DNA from: CAYZEZ01 sp964477295
GTDB lineage: Bacteria; Bacteroidota; Bacteroidia; Bacteroidales; SM23-62
Direction: 5' to 3'
Assembly (NCBI GenBank): GCA_964477295.1
Contig: CAYZEZ010000215.1
Location: 1-8,454, forward strand
DNA: 8,454 bases
Shown here: piece after piece, positions 1 through 6,252 of the stretch
Layout of the letters: every line of letters begins with the position of its first letter
Numbering within the stretch: the stretch's first letter is position 1
Program-made: the position numbers and the translations under genes
Notes under the pieces: generated by a model
Seen by the model: the letters and a program-made list of their open reading frames with translations, nothing else
Databases searched by the model: none
What the model was told of the DNA's origin: nothing

Positions 1-1303
1 CCAGGGAGATAACAACCAGTACAAGCAAACTGATAAACAGTGGAATAAGGTTAAAGACATGTAAAACGATTGCCAGCAACAGTCCGAACAATAATGGATA
101 GGTCTTATACCACTCATATTTAATTATTTCACGGACCTTTGATATGAAATAAAAGTCTTTTGTATTTATTGTTCTGGCTACAAAATCTCCACCGGTAAAA
201 AGTAAGAGAACGTCACCCGCCTTGAGTTCAACTTCACCAATTTTACCTCTGATCTGTTCACCATTGCGATGTACCGAAATAATTGCTGCATCATATTTGC
301 TTCTGAAATTTGCTTCCTTAACGGTTCTATAGATCAATCCTGAGTTTTGAGAAATCACAACCTCTATTATCTCTGAACGCTTCTTTTTTGCATACATACC
401 TACTTCGGGTACAGATATACCAGGCAGGTTATGGATCAGGTCAGCAATAACATCCGGATCGCCTGCAAATATTAATACATCTCCCCTGTCGAGCAATAAT
501 TCCGGACCATACTCGTTGATCTTTAATCCCCTGCGCCAGATCTCGATCAGTTCCATTCCCTGTTGTTTTTTTAATCCCGACTCTTCGATTGTTTTACCAA
601 TAAATTGGGATCTATCGGGAATTTTTACTTCGATAAGGTACTCCCTGGTCTCAGTCGAAAATTGAGTAATAACATCGGGTTTTGATTTTAGCAATTTATC
701 CCCGAGGAAGAGCATATATAAAATTCCAATAACGATCATCGGGACACCCACCGCAGCAAAATCAAATATCCTCAGGGGTTGCAGGTCTGATGAGATCGTC
801 TGATCCACCACCAGTCCGTTTACGATCATATTGGTAGAAGTACCAATCAGTGTCGCACAGCCACCCAGGATAGCCGCATAGGAAAGGGGCATCATAAACT
901 TGGAAGGCGAAATGTTATTCTTTTTACACCAGGAATGCACATAGGGTATCATCACTGCAACCAGGGGAGTATTGTTAAGGAAAGCAGAAAAGCATGAGAT
1001 CAGAATCGTCATACGGCTCAGGAATCCCCGATAACTTTTTGCCGACTTAAAATACCGGTCGAAGATCAATTCCATGATCTGGGTTTTCCTGATAATTTCT
1101 CCCAAAACCAGTAACAATAGTACCACAGCCACCTGTTCATTGGCAAAACCCTTTAATATCTCACTGGGGGTTAAGACACCAAAAATACCCAGGATGAGTA
1201 CTGCAATCAAAAATGTAAAGGCCGGACCAAGGATTTCCCGGTACAGAGAGACCAGTATAAAAACTATAACGATAAAGACCAGTATCAGGTCAAAATTTAC
1301 CAT
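1..1303 (-). CDS. SLC13-family (DASS-type) anion permease with two RCK_C domains, 3' part outside window
   Basis: Inner-membrane carrier of the divalent anion:sodium symporter superfamily, whose members move dicarboxylates, citrate or sulfate; the substrate cannot be read here. The 434 visible residues begin at the ATG at 1301-1303 (an in-frame TAA lies 12 bases upstream of it) and run off the left edge, so the C-terminal half is missing. Hydrophobic segments lie at about residues 4-21, 29-46, 56-71, 95-120, 140-163 and 180-201. The first helical bundle carries the Asn-Asn-Thr motif (N110-T112, in a FLNNTPLVAVMIP context) and a Gly-Thr-Ser-Thr-Asn motif (S156-N158) typical of SLC13 substrate and sodium sites. 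Residues about 218-300 and 308-385 form two consecutive cytosolic RCK_C (TrkA-C) regulatory domains, each with the usual 'GDVLxxF' strand (G274 and G363 regions). Membrane segments resume at about 402. The gene lies downstream of the HD and dehydrogenase genes on the same strand, after a 132 bp gap that could hold its own promoter. Confidence 0.9.
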   Translation of the reverse strand, partial: MVNFDLILVFIVIVFILVSLYREILGPAFTFLIAVLILGIFGVLTPSEILKGFANEQVAVVLLLLVLGEIIRKTQIMELIFDRYFKSAKSYRGFLSRMTILISCFSAFLNNTPLVAVMIPYVHSWCKKNNISPSKFMMPLSYAAILGGCATLIGTSTNMIVNGLVVDQTISSDLQPLRIFDFAAVGVPMIVIGILYMLFLGDKLLKSKPDVITQFSTETREYLIEVKIPDRSQFIGKTIEESGLKKQQGMELIEIWRRGLKINEYGPELLLDRGDVLIFAGDPDVIADLIHNLPGISVPEVGMYAKKKRSEIIEVVISQNSGLIYRTVKEANFRSKYDAAIISVHRNGEQIRGKIGEVELKAGDVLLLFTGGDFVARTINTKDFYFISKVREIIKYEWYKTYPLLFGLLLAIVLHVFNLIPLFISLLVLVVISL

Positions 1304-1435
1304 ATAGGGCAGTTATGAATCAACTCCACATAATCCGCTTAATAAGCAGGATCTGGTTACCCTGAAAGTTATAAAGTAAACAATTATATTAATTACAAAA
1401 AAATCAGAATCAAAATTAATGGTGTATTGGAAAAC

Positions 1436-1981
1436 CTAAATCTCAAGCCGTGATTTAAATGGCAAAAAGGTCATAAAATCAGCATGGTGAACAATGCAGG
1501 CTTCAACAGAGCGTTTTATTATGTCTCCTTCAGTGGCATGTGCTGCAATGATATGGCAAACTTCAGGAGGCAATCCGGCTTCTTCTGCGAGGGAGACACC
1601 AGAGAAAGGATGGCGAATATATTTACCATATTTCCCTTGTATTAACCTTCCATCTTTCCAATCATATTCAAGCAATTTTCCAACGTCAGCCAGGATGGCT
1701 CCGGCAATCAATACATCCATATTCACGGGTAATTCATCTTTAAAGAATTTATTCATCTGTGTACCACAATCCCTGGCAATGTGAACAACACTTCTCTTAT
1801 GAGTCATAAAACTCACGTTGATATCAGGTACAAGTAAGGTAAATGGGATCTTCTCCAGGTCAGCAGCGGAAAGAGCACTTCTATCGAGTGCCAATTCCCA
1901 GGTCATGGCAGTGTTTTGCCTGAGTTCAGAATCTGCAATCCACTCCAGTTCAGGCCACAGGCCAAGCACATCTTGATTCAT
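1436..1981 (-). CDS. HD-domain protein, possibly metal-site-degenerate
   Basis: A 181-residue soluble protein of the HD superfamily (metal-dependent phosphohydrolases acting on nucleotides or phosphoesters); the substrate is unknown. Recognisable elements in order: first-helix His H61 (THKRSVVHIA), the doublet position in AILADVGKLLEYD (A98-D99, G101-K102), H124 in RHPFSGVSLAEEAGLP, H148 in IIAAHATEGD and the terminal D168 in HHADF. The His of the HD doublet is Ala; the codon is GCT at 1688-1690, so this is no frame artefact. The other expected ligands are present. The first about 55 residues match nothing I recognise. The ATG at 1979-1981 follows the dehydrogenase stop by 27 bp with an A-rich, SD-less leader, so the two genes are probably co-transcribed and may share a pathway. 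The protein could be a hydrolase with an altered metal site or a non-catalytic sensor. Family call is firm, function open. Confidence 0.85.
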   Translation of the reverse strand: MNQDVLGLWPELEWIADSELRQNTAMTWELALDRSALSAADLEKIPFTLLVPDINVSFMTHKRSVVHIARDCGTQMNKFFKDELPVNMDVLIAGAILADVGKLLEYDWKDGRLIQGKYGKYIRHPFSGVSLAEEAGLPPEVCHIIAAHATEGDIIKRSVEACIVHHADFMTFLPFKSRLEI

Positions 1982-2008
1982 AGGTATATATTTTTTAATT
2001 ACTGATGG

Positions 2009-3199
2009 TCAATTCAGATTCTGAATGATAGCATTTGTCATTTCAACTGTGGAAGCAGCCCCCTTTTTGATCACATCTTCATTGCCTGGTAATTTAAGCA
2101 TATCATACGTGCGAACCTTCCCTTCAGCTATAACGGATGCGATTGCATTACGTATCTTACCAGAAATTTCAGTTTCATCCAGATGGTCGAGCATCATACA
2201 GGCAGATTCTATCATCGCTATTGGATTAACGATTGAAACGTTATAATCTGCATACTTAGGTGCTGATCCATGAGTGGGTTCAAATACCGAAATCTCTTCA
2301 CCCAGATTCGCGCTGCAGGCAAACCCAAGTCCCCCGATTAAACCGGCGAAACCGTCCGAAACTATATCTCCAAACATGTTTCCTGCAACAATAACGCCGT
2401 AGTTTTCAGGATTTTTGGTCAGCCACATCATCTGGGCATCGATATTGGTATTCCAAAGCTCTATCTGAGGAAATTCATTCTTTTGTATCTCCTTAGCCAG
2501 CCTGAACATCAGGCCTGAGGTTTCCCGGATCACATTAGGTTTTTCGCAAAGAGTAACCGAAGGGTAGCTATATTTTATCGCATGATTAAAAGCAGCCCTG
2601 AGTATCCTTTCGGTGGCCCTGTGTGTAAATATTCTTGTTGAAACAGACAATTCCCGCCGTGGCACATCTGCAAAGTTTTTTAAGAATTTTGGATGGGACA
2701 AAAGCGCTTCATATACCAGATCAGGTGGATCCGACCACTCGACCCCTCCATACAAACCTTCTGTATTCTGCCTGAAGATCACGGCATTGATCATGGGTTC
2801 CTCAACCTGGCCCTTGTCATTTAATCTGATAAAATTCAAAGGATTACCTTTATATGAACGACATGGCCGTATGCAGATATCGAGGTTAAAATGCTGCCTT
2901 AATCCAACAATCGGGCTTGAATATACAAGTCCTTTCCCCTGCAGGCTTTTATCCAGCCCGGCAGATGCCTCTTCCTTTGGTTTCGAGGTAATGGCACCAA
3001 AAAGTCCTACTTTATATTCTTCAAGAAGCTGTATAGTCCTGTCAGGCAGCGGATTACCTTCATTTTTCCAGAATTCCCAACCAATATCAGACTCAATATA
3101 TTCGGCAGTAAATCCGGATGCATCCAGGACCCTGACTGATTCGTTGAGAACCATTCTTCCAATTCCGTCACCCGGGAGTGTAACAATTGTTCTTTTCAT
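2009..3199 (-). CDS. isocitrate/isopropylmalate dehydrogenase family protein, NADP-type signature
   Basis: A 396-residue beta-decarboxylating 2-hydroxyacid dehydrogenase, expected to oxidise and decarboxylate isocitrate or a related (R)-malate-type substrate in the cytosol with Mg2+ or Mn2+. Visible landmarks: N-terminal LPGDGIG (8-14); substrate arginines R101 and R111 in LRQHFNLDICIRP; R143 and Y150 in FRQNTEGLYGG; the catalytic Lys K220 in EKPNVIRETSG; metal aspartates D254, D278 and D282 (GNMFGDIVSDG); and HGSAPKY at 310-316. By alignment with E. coli Icd these correspond to R119, R129, R153, Y160, K230, D283, D307 and D311. K315-Y316 match the Lys-Tyr pair that binds the 2'-phosphate of NADP in E. 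coli Icd, whereas isopropylmalate dehydrogenases usually have Asp-Ile there. The usual R-E-N-T-E is R-Q-N-T-E. Length is normal. The ATG at 3197-3199 begins the sequence directly before the first beta strand. It is the first gene of a likely operon with the HD gene. Isocitrate is the favoured but unproven substrate. Confidence 0.9.
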   Translation of the reverse strand: MKRTIVTLPGDGIGRMVLNESVRVLDASGFTAEYIESDIGWEFWKNEGNPLPDRTIQLLEEYKVGLFGAITSKPKEEASAGLDKSLQGKGLVYSSPIVGLRQHFNLDICIRPCRSYKGNPLNFIRLNDKGQVEEPMINAVIFRQNTEGLYGGVEWSDPPDLVYEALLSHPKFLKNFADVPRRELSVSTRIFTHRATERILRAAFNHAIKYSYPSVTLCEKPNVIRETSGLMFRLAKEIQKNEFPQIELWNTNIDAQMMWLTKNPENYGVIVAGNMFGDIVSDGFAGLIGGLGFACSANLGEEISVFEPTHGSAPKYADYNVSIVNPIAMIESACMMLDHLDETEISGKIRNAIASVIAEGKVRTYDMLKLPGNEDVIKKGAASTVEMTNAIIQNLN

Positions 3200-3229
3200 T
3201 GATTTGATATCACTGGTATAATTAATTCA

Positions 3230-3264
3230 AGTTGCTTGATACTGGGTACTAGTTGCTAGTTATA
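3230..3264 (+). repeat. degenerate heptamer array, left block
   Basis: Five consecutive 7-base units read AGTTGCT, TGATACT, GGGTACT, AGTTGCT, AGTTATA. Two are identical and the others drift around a consensus (A/G)GTT(A/G)CT. The block lies in the divergent region between the dehydrogenase gene and pepD, 30 bases upstream of the dehydrogenase ATG. It is mirrored on the other strand at 3344-3378. Confidence 0.7.
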
Positions 3265-3343
3265 ACATTAATATTCAATAACTTAGTTGTTTTACAGTTT
3301 TAAAATAGGTGTAATGAACTAAATCAGAAGTGGCAGTTATTCA

Positions 3344-3378
3344 GACACCTGGTAACCAGCAACTCGTAACTAGCAACT
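3344..3378 (-). repeat. degenerate heptamer array, right block, inverted relative to the left block
   Basis: Read on the minus strand from 3378 down, the units are AGTTGCT, AGTTACG, AGTTGCT, GGTTACC, AGGTGTC: again five heptamers of the (A/G)GTT(A/G)CT type. The outer ends of the two blocks both begin AAGTTGCT, so the pair forms an imperfect inverted repeat (about two thirds identity across 32 bases by eye) around a 79-base centre without a gene. No transposase or long ORF lies between the arms. Confidence 0.7.
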
Positions 3379-3427
3379 TAGGTTAATTATTCATCTGCTA
3401 AATTAGGATAAAAAATAATTTGGATTT

Positions 3428-3461
3428 TTGAAGCATCCCCGTTTTTTTATGCTTTATTTTG
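3428..3461 (+). promoter_or_regulatory. candidate Bacteroidota-type promoter for pepD
   Basis: A TTG at 3428-3430 and TTATTTTG at 3454-3461 resemble the Bacteroidota sigma-ABfr pattern (TTTG or TTG near -33 and TAnnTTTG near -7). The -7 match is 7 of 8 counted against TAnnTTTG (second base T, not A), and the 23-base spacing is slightly long. Transcription would start near 3467, leaving a leader of about 33 bases before the ATG at 3500. This is pattern matching by eye in AT-rich DNA and is only suggestive. Confidence 0.3.
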
Positions 3462-3499
3462 TACAACATCTTTTTACCACAGTTTCAAAATTGGATTTC

Positions 3500-4960
3500 A
3501 TGAATAAACCTCTCACACCAGAGCCGGCTAAAGTCTGGGAATATTTTGATGAAATATGCCAAATCCCACGTCCATCAAAACAAGAAGACAAGATACTTGA
3601 TTACCTCATTCGATTTGCAGAAAAAAATAAAATTAACTACAAGCAGGATAGTATTGGAAATTTGCTAATGCAAAAGTCTGCCTCCCGTGGAAATGAGAAC
3701 CTTAAAAAGGTAATCCTGCAGAGCCATCTTGATATGGTTGGAGAAAAAGAGCCACAAATAGAGCACGACTTTACCAAAGATCCGATCAAACCAGAAATAG
3801 TTAATGGTTGGGTTCGGGCCAATGGCACAACACTCGGAGCGGATGATGGTATTGGAATTGCCTCTCAAATGGTCATTTTACAGGACAAGGAAATTGAACA
3901 TGGTCCACTGGAATGTCTTTTCACTGTTGATGAGGAATCGGGAATGACGGGTGCAATGAACCTGGAACCCGGGTTCCTTTCAGGCAAAATTCTGATTAAC
4001 CTTGATTCAGAGGATGAAGGTGAATTGTTTATCGGATGTGCCGGTGGAATAGATACTATTGCAAAATTCAAATCGAATCCTAAAACGGTCAAACCTAAAT
4101 CAAAAGCTTATAATATCTTGATTTCAGGTCTGAATGGGGGACATTCGGGGGATGAAATCCATAAGAGCCCGGCCAATGCAATTAAAATTCTGAACCGGTT
4201 TTTATGGAATGCTGCCAGGGAATTCAATATAAACATACATCATCTCGACGGAGGAAACATGAGAAATGCTATCCCCAGGGAAGCAGAAGCCTACGTGGTT
4301 GTTCCGCAAAAACACGCTGTTGATTTTGAAAGTTTTTTTCAGATCTATGCCAGCACAGTGGCCAGGGAGATCGGTTCAATCGAATCTGGCATATCTTTTT
4401 CACTTAAAGAAGCAGACCTGCCAATCACCGTTATTAATAAAAAAACCCAGGAGCGCTTGTTAAACACAATCTATGCCTGCCCGCACGGAGTAATAACCTG
4501 GAGCCATGAACTGGAAGGAATGGTTGAAACATCTACTAACCTTGCCAGTATCAAAATGAATAACAACAAGGAAATCATAGTAACAACAAGTCAAAGAAGT
4601 TCTGTCGATTCTTCGAAAAAAGATATATCAGACCGCATTGGCAGCATTTTCAGAATGTCGGGAGCTAAAGTGGAGCATTCCGATGGTTATCCCGGCTGGA
4701 CACCTGATCCGGACTCAGAAATTGTAAGAATTACCAGGGCATCCTATAGCAAGCTATTCAGAAAAAAACCGCTGGTGAGAGCAATCCATGCGGGGTTGGA
4801 ATGCGGCCTTATCCTGGAAAAATATCCCAATCTCGATATGATCTCATTCGGTCCCACCATACTTGGGGCCCATACTCCAGGAGAAAAGATCAACATAAAA
4901 TCGACACAGAAATTCTGGAAATTGTTACTCGACGTTCTGATGAACGTGAGTAGGGAGTAA
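3500..4960 (+). CDS. pepD: aminoacyl-histidine dipeptidase (PepD, peptidase family M20)
   Basis: Cytosolic di-zinc exopeptidase that cleaves Xaa-His dipeptides such as carnosine and other unblocked dipeptides, feeding amino acid recycling. Residues are numbered from the ATG at 3500. Metal and catalytic residues are visible: H76-x-D78 in SHLDMVGEK, D115 in GADDGIG, general base E145 and ligand E146 in VDEESG, D169 in NLDSED, and H458 in GAHTPGE. The dimerisation/lid domain begins near residue 203 and contains LNGGHSGDEIHK. The resulting 486 residues match the E. coli enzyme (485). The open frame extends upstream to a TTG at 3428 and an internal ATG at 3449, but the extra 24 residues are unlike the family, and a candidate promoter overlaps them, so ATG 3500 is preferred. 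The gene is alone on its strand, divergent from the dehydrogenase gene and convergent with the rubredoxin gene. Confidence 0.95.
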   Translation: MNKPLTPEPAKVWEYFDEICQIPRPSKQEDKILDYLIRFAEKNKINYKQDSIGNLLMQKSASRGNENLKKVILQSHLDMVGEKEPQIEHDFTKDPIKPEIVNGWVRANGTTLGADDGIGIASQMVILQDKEIEHGPLECLFTVDEESGMTGAMNLEPGFLSGKILINLDSEDEGELFIGCAGGIDTIAKFKSNPKTVKPKSKAYNILISGLNGGHSGDEIHKSPANAIKILNRFLWNAAREFNINIHHLDGGNMRNAIPREAEAYVVVPQKHAVDFESFFQIYASTVAREIGSIESGISFSLKEADLPITVINKKTQERLLNTIYACPHGVITWSHELEGMVETSTNLASIKMNNNKEIIVTTSQRSSVDSSKKDISDRIGSIFRMSGAKVEHSDGYPGWTPDPDSEIVRITRASYSKLFRKKPLVRAIHAGLECGLILEKYPNLDMISFGPTILGAHTPGEKINIKSTQKFWKLLLDVLMNVSRE

Positions 4961-4975
4961 GAAGCCGGATGAAAT

Positions 4976-5044
4976 GTGTGAGGATGGTGGGCGATCTTCT
5001 TTATAAAACGCAATAGCGGACCCCACACCTGCCCACTCCCACAC
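4976..5044. repeat. imperfect inverted repeat between convergent pepD and rubredoxin genes
   Basis: GTGTG (4976-4980), GGA (4982-4984) and GTGGGC (4987-4992) pair with GCCCAC (5031-5036), TCC (5037-5039) and CACAC (5040-5044). This gives 14 base pairs with a one-base and a two-base bulge around a 38-base loop. The position between two converging genes suggests a shared transcription end, but the loop is long and no U-run follows on either strand, so it is not a classical intrinsic terminator. Confidence 0.4.
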
Positions 5045-5074
5045 CCCTGACTTACCACCAAACTATATACGGTT

Positions 5075-5236
5075 TCACCATTCCTCTTCGAACTCAGCTT
5101 TATTGACACCACAAACAGGACAGGTCCAGTCATCAGGAATATCTTCAAACAAGGTCCCGGGCGAAATTCCTCCATCCGGATCACCCTCCTCAGGATCATA
5201 CACATATCCGCATATAGTACATTTATATCTTTGCAT
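5075..5236 (-). CDS. rubredoxin
   Basis: A 53-residue cytosolic one-iron electron carrier. The translation starts MQRYKCTICGYVYDP and ends EFEEEW. The four iron-binding cysteines fall in the two expected knuckles, C6-T-I-C9-G-Y and C39-P-V-C42-G-V, separated by the usual acidic stretch with PDDW just before the second pair. Length and spacing are typical of stand-alone rubredoxins, and no fused domain is present. In anaerobes rubredoxins feed electrons to superoxide reductase, rubrerythrin or flavodiiron proteins; no such partner lies in the window. It faces pepD tail to tail and diverges from the VTC gene. The start at 5236 is the only ATG placed ahead of the first cysteine knuckle. Confidence rests on the complete motif. 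Confidence 0.96.
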   Translation of the reverse strand: MQRYKCTICGYVYDPEEGDPDGGISPGTLFEDIPDDWTCPVCGVNKAEFEEEW

Positions 5237-5392
5237 GGTGGCTCTTTGGGATTAAAAGTTGAAATTTAAAACCTTAATATAATTAAAACTTCATTCAGTA
5301 GTAATCTGTTTGCTAATCAAAATACATACACCAATCCAATGTTTCTTAAGACAATTAGTTACCCACCGCTTCTTTGCGCAATACTGAATGTT

Positions 5393-5408
5393 AATTTAAG
5401 ATTAAATT
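5393..5408. promoter_or_regulatory. AT-rich palindrome upstream of the VTC gene, possible operator
   Basis: AATTTAA and TTAAATT flank a GA spacer, giving two perfect 7-base arms. Three bases downstream, TACTTTTA (5412-5419) matches the Bacteroidota -7 element TAnnTTTG in 7 of 8 positions, although no good -33 element was found. A regulator-binding site overlapping a promoter is possible. Chance is a serious alternative because the whole 239 bp intergenic stretch 5237-5475 is very AT-rich. Nothing else supportable was seen in that stretch. Confidence 0.25.
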
Positions 5409-5475
5409 CATTACTTTTACACAACTAAAAAAGCAATGAACCTGAATATATCCTGATTAACTAATTACTTAACAT

Positions 5476-6252
5476 TTGGATCATATTTCCGCCATACTTA
5501 ATAAATTTCAGGAAATCTCTCTTGACGAGATGAATGAGGTGCGCCTCCAGAATCGTGAAGACACCAAATATATTTTTAATATAAACAAGCTGGCCGATGT
5601 GTTAGAAACTGCATCTGGACTATACAAGATACTCACAATCAATAACTTAAAAATACTTACCTATCATACACTATATTTTGAGCTTCCGGATATGAGGCTT
5701 TATCATGATCATCACAAAGGATTGCGAAGTCGCTTTAAGGTCAGATTCAGGGAATACTGCGACACAGAACAAATATATCTCGAAGTCAAAGAAAAAAACA
5801 ATAAAGACAGAACCATCAAAGATAGGATCCAGGTTGACAGGATAGAGACAAAACTTACAGAGCGGTCCATTAAATATATTGAGAAATTCGTACAGCTGGA
5901 CGCTTCCGAATTAAAGCCATCCCTATGGACCAACTTTTCACGTCTAACTCTTGTAAATGAAGAGGAGAGAGAGAGGATTACAATGGATATGAATATCTCG
6001 TTTAAGAATAATTCGGACAAACAGGATTTGCCTTTCCTGACAGTAGCAGAAGTTAAGCTTGACAGGAACATTGGCCAGAATACCTTCACAAAAATATTGA
6101 AATCTCATAAAATATTTCCCTCAAAAATGAGTAAATATGGTATTGGAACGGCACTGCTAAATCCAGCGCTGAAACAAAACCGTTTTAAAGAAAAAATTTT
6201 AATTTTAAATAAAATCAGAAATGATACTGGATATTATTACGTTGCAAACTGA
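5476..6252 (+). CDS. VTC-domain polyphosphate polymerase homologue
   Basis: A 258-residue soluble protein of the VTC catalytic-domain family, a tunnel-shaped enzyme fold; the yeast member Vtc4 makes polyphosphate from ATP. Residues matching the Vtc4 active site by motif are N26-R27 and T30-K31-Y32 near the start, R90 and R92 in FKVRFREY, K105 in LEVKEK, R156 in FSRLT, R167 in RERITMD, E192 and K194 in VAEVKLD, and K217 and K220 in PSKMSKYG. All the expected basic positions and the metal-binding Glu appear present, so activity is plausible; that bacterial homologues make polyphosphate is inference. No membrane segment or SPX domain is visible. The start is probably the TTG at 5476: an in-frame TAA sits at 5470-5472, and the first ATG (5530) would remove the family-typical segment before NRxDTKY. 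The 3' end overlaps the next gene by 32 bp. Confidence 0.88.
   Translation: MDHISAILNKFQEISLDEMNEVRLQNREDTKYIFNINKLADVLETASGLYKILTINNLKILTYHTLYFELPDMRLYHDHHKGLRSRFKVRFREYCDTEQIYLEVKEKNNKDRTIKDRIQVDRIETKLTERSIKYIEKFVQLDASELKPSLWTNFSRLTLVNEEERERITMDMNISFKNNSDKQDLPFLTVAEVKLDRNIGQNTFTKILKSHKIFPSKMSKYGIGTALLNPALKQNRFKEKILILNKIRNDTGYYYVAN

Noticed and set aside
1411..1418. TAATTTTG on the minus strand, an exact TAnnTTTG match ahead of the permease gene
   Set aside because: The nearest TTG is about 25 bases away from it and the leader would be about 100 bases; a single 8-base match in AT-rich DNA is too weak to list as a promoter.
2613..3221. A 202-codon plus-strand open frame opposite the dehydrogenase gene
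   Set aside because: It is antisense to conserved dehydrogenase blocks, and its translation has no recognisable domain.
3265..3343. A mobile element or small gene between the two heptamer blocks
   Set aside because: The 79 bases contain no open frame of note, no terminal repeats beyond the heptamers and no visible target-site duplication.
3428..3499. N-terminal extension of pepD from TTG 3428 or ATG 3449
   Set aside because: The additional residues do not resemble PepD, the ATG at 3500 gives the family length, and a candidate promoter lies inside the extension.
4744..5205. A 153-codon minus-strand open frame covering the end of pepD and most of the rubredoxin gene
   Set aside because: It is antisense to the conserved C-terminus of pepD and out of frame with rubredoxin, whose full four-cysteine motif explains the region.
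5339..5428. A 29-codon plus-strand open frame in the rubredoxin/VTC intergenic region
   Set aside because: It has no motif, no ribosome-binding context and no neighbour support; such short frames are expected by chance.
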